Shown here piece after piece: positions 16,691 to 24,371 of a DNA stretch of 64,000 nucleotides (positions within the stretch are counted from its first letter, which is position 1; the number at the start of each line of letters is the position of its first letter). The translations under genes and the position numbers were made by a program. The stretch spans positions 2,976,001 through 3,040,000 of the forward strand of contig OZ245942.1 in assembly GCA_965230065.1 (NCBI GenBank), given 5' to 3'. Under the pieces are notes generated by a model. It was not told the DNA's origin and ran no database searches. It saw only the letters and a program-made list of their open reading frames with translations. Origin of the DNA: G965230065 sp965230065 (GTDB lineage Bacteria; Bacteroidota; Bacteroidia; Cytophagales; Cyclobacteriaceae).

Positions 16691-19600
16691 TTAGAAAGAT
16701 ATGTTCAAACCGAATAATACATACTTGGGAATAGAAATTTGGGCATAAGCCGCTGACTCCGGGTCCACAAAAGGGAAGTCGGTAAAGGTGAAATAATCGT
16801 GAAAATTGACAATCACCCTTGTTTTTTCCAGCCCAACCCTATTGGTGATAGATGCTGGCAAGTTGTAAGACAGCGTGATGTCTTTGATGCGGGTAAAGCT
16901 GGCATCGTACACATCAATAGAGCCCAGGGGCGTTGGTGTATTGGTGATGTGCGGACGCATCCATGTATTAGAAGGATTTTCGGGCGTCCAGTAATCATAC
17001 GGTGCTTTGTTGAAACGGGCAGAGGTGCCTTCTTCCCTGTACCGCTTGTCTATCCCCTGTACGGTCTGCACAAAAATATTGAGGCTTAATCCCTTGTAAG
17101 TAAAGGTACTGCTCAATCCGCCAATCCACTTGGGCTGCTCCACTCCTACAATTACCCGGTCATCGGCATCCAATACACCATCATCGTTTTGGTCAACTAT
17201 CCTTACCTCCCCGGGCTCACGGGTGGGTGTGGCCGATTCGGCAATCTCAGCTTCCTGACCTGTTTGCCAGATGCCGTCAAACTCAAAATCATAAATCACA
17301 TTGAGGGGCTCGCCAATGAACCAGTTGTTTTGTATGTCGTCTTGTGTATCCCCGTACAACTCTACAATTTCATTGCGGTTGGAAGAGAAGTTAAGCCCCA
17401 GTCTCCAGGTAAAATCCTGCTTGCTTACAGGAATGGCGTTCAAAGCCACCTCAAACCCGGTATTTTTCAATTCGCCTATATTAAAGAGAATATCGTCTTG
17501 CCCGGTGATTTTCGGAATTTCACGACGAAGTAGAAGGTCATCGGTATATGTATTGTAATAATCTAAAGCCCCGGAAAGCCTGCCTCCAAATACTGAAAAA
17601 TCCGCTCCAATGTTCAGGGTAGTAGCCCTTTCCCAGCCTAAATCTTGATTAGGCAATGAATTTATTTTTACCCCTCCTACTACGGTTTCACCAAAAACAT
17701 AAGGGGCATTCCGCAATTGGGCCAGCGAACGGTACGTACCCACGGCCTGGTTACCAACCGTACCATACGAAGCCCTGATTTTGAGGTCATCCAGCCAGCC
17801 AATGTCATTCATAAAAGGTTCAGCTGAAATGCGCCAGGCAATGGCTGCTGAGGGGAAATCACCGTACTTTCTGTTGGCGGCAAAGCCAGAATACCCATCC
17901 CGACGGCCAGTAGCAGTAAGGTAGTATTTCTCTTTATAGTTATAATTCAAACGAACCATATACGAAACCAGGTCCCACTCGTTTTTGGGCACGGCTCCAT
18001 TTGGAGGTAAAAGAGGGGTTTCTCCTGCATTTAAGTTGTACCAGAGCAAATCGTCAGTTACAAAACCGGCTGCACCAGACGTAGTTCGCTCAAAATCATG
18101 TGATTGCCGGCTGTACAGTCCTGTGAACTGCACATTATGGTCGCCAAAAGACTTATCGTATTTCAGGATATTTTCCCAGGTATACTCCCACAGCCTTGCG
18201 TTTTCTACTTCTCCCAATCCGTTGTTGGCATCGCCCAGCCAGGTACCCCGGGGCCAGTAGAGGGCTTCTTTAGTATACCTGAGCGTTGTCCCGAAATTCA
18301 TGCGGTACGAAAACCCTTCTGCAAACTCAGGGTCAATTTCAAAGTATAAATTATTGAAAAAGTTGGTGAAACTATTTTCCTGCGATGAAAGGTTCATTTC
18401 TGCTATGGGATTGACCAATAGTTCGTCATTGGCCTGCGGAAATCGGGTAAATGAACCATCATCTTCATAAATGCGGGAAAAAGGGCTGAGGCGGTAAAAA
18501 GCCGGCTGATTGTTGATACCCCATACCATTCTTTCATAATCGTTGTAACTGAACAGTAGATTATCGCCTATTTTGAGCCAGGGCGCGATGGAAAGGAGTT
18601 CCAGGTTATTTTTAAGGGTAACCCGGCTAAAGCCTGTGTTTTTTTGAAGCCCTTCTTCATCAACATACGATAACGAAAAGTAATTCCTGATTTTTTCATT
18701 GCCTGAGTTTACACTAATCTGATAATCTTGCCGCAGGGCATTTCTGTTTAGCATTTCGCCCATCCAGTCTACCGATTCGCCCCTTTCGTAGCTTTTTATT
18801 TCGTTGGCTTCAAAGATGAGGGGCACAATTTCATCATCAGGCTCGTTGCCAGTGATGGTGCCTTCCCTGCGGTGTGCTTCTTTCCGGAAGGCAAAAAACT
18901 GGTCGGAATTCATCATTTCATACTCTACAGCTTCGTTTTGTATAGACCAGGAAGCGTTAAAGTCGATAGTTGTTCCGGTGGTAGCTCCCCTTTTGGTAGA
19001 GATTAGGATAACCCCACTGGCTGCCCTGGAACCATAAATGGCAGAAGCCGAAGCATCTTTTAGTACCTCTACCGAGGCAATGTCGTTGGGATTGATGTCC
19101 CGGATATTTCCAGCATAAGGAATACCATCTACTACAATCAGCGGTGAACTGGACGCTGAAATGGAATTGATGCCCCTGATTTGTATGTTACCACTTTCTC
19201 CCGGATTTCCTGAAGAGCGTGTTATGGTCAGGCCCGGCGCAGCCCCCTGCAACGCCTGAAACAGGTTGGGGTTGGCATTTTGTTCCAGCCTTTCATTTGG
19301 AATGGATGCCACAGCACCTACAATATCACTTTTCTTTTGCGTTCCATAACCCACCACCACAATTTCACTTAACGCCTGAATATCGGGCACCATTTGCATA
19401 TCAATCACCGAGCGTCCGTTGATGCTCACTTCCTCTGAAACATATCCAACAGAAGAAAAAACCAGGGTAGTGGCATCATCGGCAACACTGAGGCGGTAGT
19501 TGCCATTAATGTCGGTAACGGTGCCGGTGGTGGTGTTTTTTACCAGAATATTAACCCCTGGTAACCCTTCATTATTTTCATCGGTAACTTTTCCGGTGAT

Positions 19601-20089
19601 GGTTTTTTCCAGCATTTTGTACGCTGAAAAACCCTGATCCGGAACCTTAGACAGCAAGACTTCCTGCTTTTTAGACCCTTGGGCTTTTACCCATTGCTTC
19701 TCAATTTTCTGTACGGTTTGCTCCTTTTTTTCAGCCCGTTTGATGATGTAGTGGGTATCATCAATTTTTTTATAGGTGAGGCCTAAAGGAGGAAGCAACG
19801 CATTCAGTAATTTTTCAAAATTGTCAAAGTCGAGGGAGGCTTTGTCTACCATTTTTTCTTCTACAATCTTCTGGTCAAACATAAAGTTGACCTTGTAGCG
19901 GTTGCCTATTTCTTCCAGTACCTGCTTGAGTTGTTGCTGGTTTTGGCCTGTTCGTACAATCTTTTCGTGCGTTTTTGCCGGGAAGCTGTTATTTGCCGAA
20001 GCCAGCTCCTGGGCAAAACTGTAGGTCTGAAAACAGCAAATCAGGGCTATGGCCCAATATTTACTGCCTTTAAGTGTAAAGTTTCGCAT
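16691..20089 (-). CDS. SusC-family TonB-dependent transporter with STN domain, module 1
   Basis: 1132 residues. Order: signal peptide (1-27, ending SFAQ), STN signalling domain (about 60-117, NRYKVNFMFDQKIV), carboxypeptidase-regulatory-like domain (about 164-240, ITGKVTDENNEGLPGVNILV), plug (about 255-370, EIVVVGYGTQKKSDIVGA, then VLKDASASAIYGSRAASGVI) and a 22-strand barrel ending in aromatic SF. It imports oligosaccharides with SusD. The STN domain is the part that contacts FecR, so substrate binding should release the module's sigma factor. Its 5' leader is predicted to be the target of an antisense RNA. Confidence 0.96.
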   Translation of the reverse strand: MRNFTLKGSKYWAIALICCFQTYSFAQELASANNSFPAKTHEKIVRTGQNQQQLKQVLEEIGNRYKVNFMFDQKIVEEKMVDKASLDFDNFEKLLNALLPPLGLTYKKIDDTHYIIKRAEKKEQTVQKIEKQWVKAQGSKKQEVLLSKVPDQGFSAYKMLEKTITGKVTDENNEGLPGVNILVKNTTTGTVTDINGNYRLSVADDATTLVFSSVGYVSEEVSINGRSVIDMQMVPDIQALSEIVVVGYGTQKKSDIVGAVASIPNERLEQNANPNLFQALQGAAPGLTITRSSGNPGESGNIQIRGINSISASSSPLIVVDGIPYAGNIRDINPNDIASVEVLKDASASAIYGSRAASGVILISTKRGATTGTTIDFNASWSIQNEAVEYEMMNSDQFFAFRKEAHRREGTITGNEPDDEIVPLIFEANEIKSYERGESVDWMGEMLNRNALRQDYQISVNSGNEKIRNYFSLSYVDEEGLQKNTGFSRVTLKNNLELLSIAPWLKIGDNLLFSYNDYERMVWGINNQPAFYRLSPFSRIYEDDGSFTRFPQANDELLVNPIAEMNLSSQENSFTNFFNNLYFEIDPEFAEGFSYRMNFGTTLRYTKEALYWPRGTWLGDANNGLGEVENARLWEYTWENILKYDKSFGDHNVQFTGLYSRQSHDFERTTSGAAGFVTDDLLWYNLNAGETPLLPPNGAVPKNEWDLVSYMVRLNYNYKEKYYLTATGRRDGYSGFAANRKYGDFPSAAIAWRISAEPFMNDIGWLDDLKIRASYGTVGNQAVGTYRSLAQLRNAPYVFGETVVGGVKINSLPNQDLGWERATTLNIGADFSVFGGRLSGALDYYNTYTDDLLLRREIPKITGQDDILFNIGELKNTGFEVALNAIPVSKQDFTWRLGLNFSSNRNEIVELYGDTQDDIQNNWFIGEPLNVIYDFEFDGIWQTGQEAEIAESATPTREPGEVRIVDQNDDGVLDADDRVIVGVEQPKWIGGLSSTFTYKGLSLNIFVQTVQGIDKRYREEGTSARFNKAPYDYWTPENPSNTWMRPHITNTPTPLGSIDVYDASFTRIKDITLSYNLPASITNRVGLEKTRVIVNFHDYFTFTDFPFVDPESAAYAQISIPKYVLFGLNISF

Positions 20090-20096
20090 AGTCTGT

Positions 20097-20173
20097 TAAT
20101 TTTGGGGTTAGACGTATTTATTTACTACATCCTGCCTTATTGGTGCTGCGAACACCATAGGGCAGGTTTTTTT
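20097..20173 (+). ncRNA. Candidate antisense RNA in the fecR-susC gap, module 1 (DonS-like)
   Basis: Plus-strand box TAATTTTG (20097-20104) fits the Bacteroidota -7 consensus TAnnTTTG. Downstream, 20131-20145 and 20152-20166 (CCTGCC...GGCAGG) form a stem of about 14 pairs followed by seven T's (20167-20173), a full intrinsic terminator on plus. Predicted RNA is about 60 bases from near 20111 and is complementary to the susC 5' leader. It ends exactly over the fecR stop codon. No convincing -33 TTTG is seen. The same design occurs in modules 2 and 3. Confidence 0.45.
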
Positions 20174-21143
20174 ATGGATTACTAAAACTGATTTGTTTAC
20201 CTTCCTTCTCCACTTCAATACCGTATATTTCTGAAATAGCCGTTAGAATAATTTCAGTATCTTTTAAAGAAAGGGTGGCTGTGGCTGTGAGCTGAATATC
20301 TTTCAGTTTGTCCTGCATGCTTACTTCAAATCCGTAATAATCTTCCAGCACCCGGGCAATTTCAGCCAGGGACGTATTGTTTAAAATCAGCTCCTGATTG
20401 CGCCAGTGGGTGTAATTTTCAGTGTTTACCAGTTTTTTTGTAAGATGTTTGTTGTTGGCTGAATAAGCTACTAGTTCGCCCGGTTCCATCATTAATTCCG
20501 GCGTTTCTTTATTATCATGGAGGCCAAGTTTTACTTTTCCGGTGTGCAGCACCACTTCGGTATCGCCCCGGCGGTTGTTTACATTAAATTCGGTTCCCAG
20601 CACTTCCACGTTGAGGTTGGTGGTTTGCACCTTAAACTTTTGGTCATCCGCTGTATGTACTACCGAGAAGTAAGCCTCGCCGTCCAGCCAAACTTCCCTG
20701 CTTGTACTTTTATTAGATGCGGCATATTTAAGCTGAGAATTGGCATTCAGCGTAACGCCAGAGCCATCGGGCAGGATGATATTTTTTACTTCACCATAAT
20801 CTGTTTGATAAGTAATCCAATTAGGCTGCTGCGTCTGGTACACAAAATAGGCTGCACCGAGCATGAGCAATCCAATCCACATGGCAGCTATGCGGTACCA
20901 GCCATGGAACGCTTTTCGTGCTGGTAACTTTGGGGTTTTCTGTAACGGTACGGAGTTGCCGGCTTTTGCTTTAGAAAAAATTTCCTGCCTGATCTTCTCT
21001 TTCTGTGCCTTGCTCATGTTTTTGAGGGGCGAGGCTTCATCGTTGTGCGAGGCGTACCATGCATTAAAGAGGGCTTCCCCCTCGGGAGAGTCTTTCCCGG
21101 CAAGGTAATCATGGATGATTTTGTCAATATCTTTTTGGTTCAT
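20172..21143 (-). CDS. FecR-type anti-sigma factor, module 1
   Basis: 323 residues. Cytoplasmic N-terminal part (1-80, IIHDYLAGKDSPEGEALFNAW) that should bind the sigma factor, one transmembrane helix (about 84-103, IAAMWIGLLMLGAAYFVYQ), periplasmic FecR domain (about 110-230, YGEVKNIILPDGSGVTLNAN, GEAYFSV, LGTEFNVNNRRGDTEVVL) and a C-terminal DUF4974 domain (LAEIARVLEDYYGFEV) that contacts the STN domain of SusC. It lies directly before susC. Its presumed partner sigma gene is not adjacent but 2.5 kb upstream, separated by genes on both strands, which is odd compared with modules 2 and 3. Confidence 0.93.
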   Translation of the reverse strand: MNQKDIDKIIHDYLAGKDSPEGEALFNAWYASHNDEASPLKNMSKAQKEKIRQEIFSKAKAGNSVPLQKTPKLPARKAFHGWYRIAAMWIGLLMLGAAYFVYQTQQPNWITYQTDYGEVKNIILPDGSGVTLNANSQLKYAASNKSTSREVWLDGEAYFSVVHTADDQKFKVQTTNLNVEVLGTEFNVNNRRGDTEVVLHTGKVKLGLHDNKETPELMMEPGELVAYSANNKHLTKKLVNTENYTHWRNQELILNNTSLAEIARVLEDYYGFEVSMQDKLKDIQLTATATLSLKDTEIILTAISEIYGIEVEKEGKQISFSNP

Positions 21144-21288
21144 GCTCTTTGTTTAGAGTGCGTTCTATTTATATAGCCGTACAAAGCGGGGACTTCCCCT
21201 ACGTGGGAGTAGAAAAAATTAGGAAAACAAAAATGTTTCAGAAAGAGAATTGAACTAATATTGTATAATTGTCGCTTGTCGATTCTGA

Positions 21289-21744
21289 ATGGAAATGAAA
21301 CAACACTCAGTAAAAATAAAGCCAAAAACCAATGAGGCGTTGAAGGCTTTTATCAAAACATTGCCACGCGGGAAAACGAAATTACTTATCCGGAAATTTT
21401 AAAAGACAAACTGTTAACCGCCAAGGCGGTAAGGGAGTTACAAACCCCTTATTTAAAGAAATAAAAACCAATTCACCTTTTGATGATATGCAGTGGTCTC
21501 ACTTTCTAGATATTAACATCCGAACCCTGCAACGTTACAAAGCCTCGAGGGATTACGTTTATAAGCCTCTGTAAAGCGAACGGATTTTTGAACTGGCCGA
21601 AGTTGTAAGTATGGGAAACATGGTGACACACCCGAAAACTTTAAGATTTGGCTTTACACGCCTTCTGTAGCTCTGGGAGGAGAAAAGCCCATTAACCTGC
21701 TGGATAGTTTTTATGGTAAAGATTTAGTCATTAAAGTGAAATGA
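21289..21744 (+). pseudogene. Decayed Xre/MbcA/ParS-type antitoxin gene
   Basis: Translated pieces in shifting frames match the antitoxin family with a DUF2384 domain. The first piece is an N-terminus (KTLPRGKTKLLIRKF), then MQWSHFLDINIRTLQRYK (the helix-turn-helix part) runs to a TAA where CAA (Gln) is expected, continuing in frame as SERIFELAEVVSMGN. A frameshift then gives TPENFKIWLYTPSVALGG and EKPINLLDSFYGKDLVIK, ending TGA at 21742-21744 before the usual C-terminus. At least two frameshifts and one nonsense change. No RES-type toxin follows. A dead remnant of a type II toxin-antitoxin locus. Confidence 0.75.
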
Positions 21745-21856
21745 TATTTTTCCCACGAAACCTTATTTTCCCTCATAAGTTGAATAACAGTGGTACTGTA
21801 TGCCACGTCTGTCTATCCTGACAGGGACTAGAATCTCTGAAAAATAAACGTCAATT

Positions 21857-23082
21857 TTGAAACTAACCCATAAACTACAACAAGTGCTGGGGCTGAACAG
21901 GACTATCCTGGTATTGTCTTTTGCCCGCATGGCCGATGCCATGGGAAATAGTATTTTGTTTATCCTCATCCCCCTCTATGTAGCCGAACTGCCCAAAGAA
22001 TACCTTCATTTTTCTGTGCCGGTACTGATTGGCATATTGATTTCCGCGTATGGGCTTGTCAACTCTTTTCCCAGCCTTTCATGGGGGCACTGAGCGATAA
22101 ACTTAACAGGCGCAAATTGCTGATTATTATTGGTCTGGGACTGATAGGAACCAGTACGCTTTGTTTTACAGTTGCTGATAATTTTGTGGAGTTGTTGTTG
22201 TTCAGAACGCTTCAGGGCATGGGGGTTGCCCTTACCATTCCCGCTTCATTGTCTATCATCACGGAAGTAAGCCAACACGAAACAAGGGGCGGTTCCATGG
22301 GCGTGTTCAGTACTTCCCGCATGGTGGGCTTTGCCACTGGGCCATTGATTGGCGGGTATTTACAGGTGCATTACGGTTTTAATGCGGCTTTTTATGTGGG
22401 GGCGGGCCTCATCTATTTATCCATGCTCATGGTATATCTCTGGGTAAAAGAGTTAAGGATCGCTACCAATAAGCCAGGAAAGAAAAGGTTCCATGTTTTT
22501 GATTTTTCCTTATACAACAATGGCATACTCACGGCTGCCCTGGCCACTTTTACGATGGCCTGTTGTTTTTCTGTTTCTTCCCTGGAAAATATGTTCAATC
22601 GCATACTGGATATGACGGCCATTGGTTTTAGCATCGCTTTCAGCATGGTAATGATAGGCAGGCTTATCTTTCAGATACCCCTGGGGCACTACTCCGATAG
22701 GTTTGGCCGCAAGCCTTTTATTTTCTGGGGCTTGATCCTCATGGCACTTTCTACCGTTTTGATGGGTGAAGTAACTTCCATGGGCCAGTTGGTTGTGTTG
22801 CGCTTGCTGCAAGGAGTAGCTGCCGCAGGGATTGCTGCCCCGGCATTTGCCCTGGCTGCCGACCTTTCTCAAAGCGGAGGGGAAGGCAGACAAATGAGCG
22901 TTATCACCATGGGCTTCGGATTAGGTATTGCCATTGGGCCTTTGATAGCGAGTGTGCTGGTCGGTAGCTTTTTTGAATTGCCTTTTTGGGTGATTGGGGC
23001 AATCGCTTTGTTAAGTGCCTTTATCGTTTATCGGCATATGCCTGAAACGGTAATCAAAAAACCTTTCGTTCTTAATAAATAG
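21857..23082 (+). pseudogene. MFS transporter split by a one-base frameshift
   Basis: Two overlapping frames together make one major facilitator of about 408 residues with 12 membrane segments. Part A (TTG start at 21857; LSFARMADAMGNSILFIL) ends at a TGA at 22091-22093; part B continues from about 22070 with FMGALSDKLNRRK, the MFS loop-2 motif, to YRHMPETVIKKPF. The junction is at a run of four T's (around 22064-22067): one extra T restores NSFSQPFMGALSD. It resembles drug-efflux-type (DHA1) MFS proteins. Transcribed opposite to the whole surrounding locus. Either a real inactivating deletion or a homopolymer sequence error. Confidence 0.8.
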
Positions 23083-23113
23083 GGCTAGGAATGATTAAAA
23101 AAACGTATCGTTC

Positions 23114-23575
23114 CTAAACAATATGCAGCAATTTATATTGATTGTCATGAAAAGTGGCGACACTTCCTACAGGAATATTTTTAAGGGCTGAAATGATAGG
23201 AGCCTGGTAAGAGATGACCATGATTTCCTCTGCATTCACAACGAATTTTCCCAAGCTAATGGTGACGTAAAAAATACCATTGTCGGTTACCACCAAGGCA
23301 CCAGGTACTATTTGGTTATACGATTTGGCAGGATCAAACTGCTTTAAGGCAGCATTCATTTTTGTCAGGTTCTGCAAGGCCCCTTGCCGGTTCTCTACTT
23401 CCAGATGCGCCATGGCCCGGCTGGTTTCATGTTTATCCCCGGCACTGCTTTTATTATCATCATGTAGGAATTCCAGCACGTCCTCAATATCAGCTTTTGC
23501 CGTATTTATCCGTTTTTGAACAACTTCCCGGCAATGTTGATGGACTGCCTGCTTTAATTCCAAATATTTATCCAT
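23114..23575 (-). CDS. GreA/GreB-like small protein
   Basis: 153 residues from the ATG at 23575 (MDKYLELKQAVHQHC). An N-terminal helical hairpin (about 1-75, with SSAGDKHETSRAMAHLEVEN) is followed by a compact beta domain (about 90-153, GALVVTDNGIFYVTISLGK, then ISYQAPIISAL). This is the plan of Bacteroidota proteins annotated as GreA/GreB-family, which resemble transcript-cleavage factors but lack clear acidic tip residues. True function uncertain. It lies between the sigma factor of module 1 (33 bases upstream of its start) and the reversed transporter, and is probably co-transcribed with the sigma gene. Confidence 0.6.
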   Translation of the reverse strand: MDKYLELKQAVHQHCREVVQKRINTAKADIEDVLEFLHDDNKSSAGDKHETSRAMAHLEVENRQGALQNLTKMNAALKQFDPAKSYNQIVPGALVVTDNGIFYVTISLGKFVVNAEEIMVISYQAPIISALKNIPVGSVATFHDNQYKLLHIV

Positions 23576-23607
23576 GATGTTTATATGAACCAAGACAAAT
23601 TATTGAT

Positions 23608-24195
23608 TCACAAAGAAAAAGTAAAAAGCAGAATAAAAAACGTGGTGAACTCCCGCATATTCACACGCAGAAACTTCAGGGCTTTGGTAATTTGGTTTTC
23701 TACCGTTTTTGGGGAAATTTGCAGCTTTTGGGCAATTTCTTTGTTAGAAAAATGTTCTATGCGGCTGAGACGAAATACCCGCTGGCATTTTTCAGGAAGT
23801 TTGCTTATTTCCTGCTCAAGGGTTCGGTTCAGTTCTTCATAAGCAAGAATATCAAGGGTTGTATTATCTGTTTGCCGTGCAGATTTTTTAATGGCATCCA
23901 CATATTTTTCTTTCACAGCCTGCGCTCGTATGTAATCCAGAATGGTATACTTCATGGCAGAAAAAATGTACGCAGCAAAAGTAGTTTTGATGGTGAGCTG
24001 TTGCCTTCTGCGCCAGAGGTTGGCAAATACATCCTGTACCAGTTCTTTGGCTACATCCATGGAGCCAATGCGGTGGTAGGCCACGGTAAGCAGCTTTTCC
24101 CAATACCGGTTGTACAAAAACTCAAAAGCTTCCTCGTCTCCCTGCCTAAGGAGTAAAACCAATGTACTGTCATCATGAGGAAACTGGTCAACCAT
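23608..24195 (-). CDS. ECF sigma factor, module 1
   Basis: 195 residues from ATG 24195 (MVDQFPHDDSTLVLLLRQGD); 17 upstream codons are less likely. Region 2 is at about 15-85 (FLYNRYWEKLLTVAYHRIG, AKELVQDVFANLWRRR) and region 4 at about 135-180 (LPEKCQRVFRLSRIEHFSNK, EIAQKLQISPKTVENQITK, a helix-turn-helix). It belongs to the Bacteroides-expansion ECF group that pairs with FecR and SusC. The last 13 residues (FTTFFILLFTFSL) are strongly hydrophobic, as in the other two sigma factors here. Predicted to activate the module 1 susC promoter when released by FecR (20172-21143). Confidence 0.92.
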   Translation of the reverse strand: MVDQFPHDDSTLVLLLRQGDEEAFEFLYNRYWEKLLTVAYHRIGSMDVAKELVQDVFANLWRRRQQLTIKTTFAAYIFSAMKYTILDYIRAQAVKEKYVDAIKKSARQTDNTTLDILAYEELNRTLEQEISKLPEKCQRVFRLSRIEHFSNKEIAQKLQISPKTVENQITKALKFLRVNMREFTTFFILLFTFSL

Positions 24196-24321
24196 AAGAA
24201 AATATTCGGCATGTGTATTTATCCTAAAATAAAATACAATTTTCAATAATATTCCTTAATAATCAAAAAATATTAATTTTATCCAGAAATAACTTTCTAT
24301 TTTTATGAATGGATGATTCTA

Positions 24322-24371
24322 CAGCAGTAGACAGCGGCTCTAGCAGTTGGCAGTCAACTTGTCTGCTACTG
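24322..24371. repeat. Palindromic repeat at the 3' end of a sulfatase gene
   Basis: Arms CAGCAGTAGACA (24322-24333) and TGTCTGCTACTG (24360-24371) pair in 10 of 12 positions. The following ACTGCCACTGCC is shared with the hairpin region near 40752-40803. The repeat supplies the last codons and stop of the sulfatase at 24366-26006. Confidence 0.45.

Noticed and set aside
20131..20173. Stem in the fecR-susC gap as terminator of fecR
   Set aside because: The T-run is on the plus strand, i.e. before the stem in the direction of fecR transcription, so it cannot terminate that transcript.
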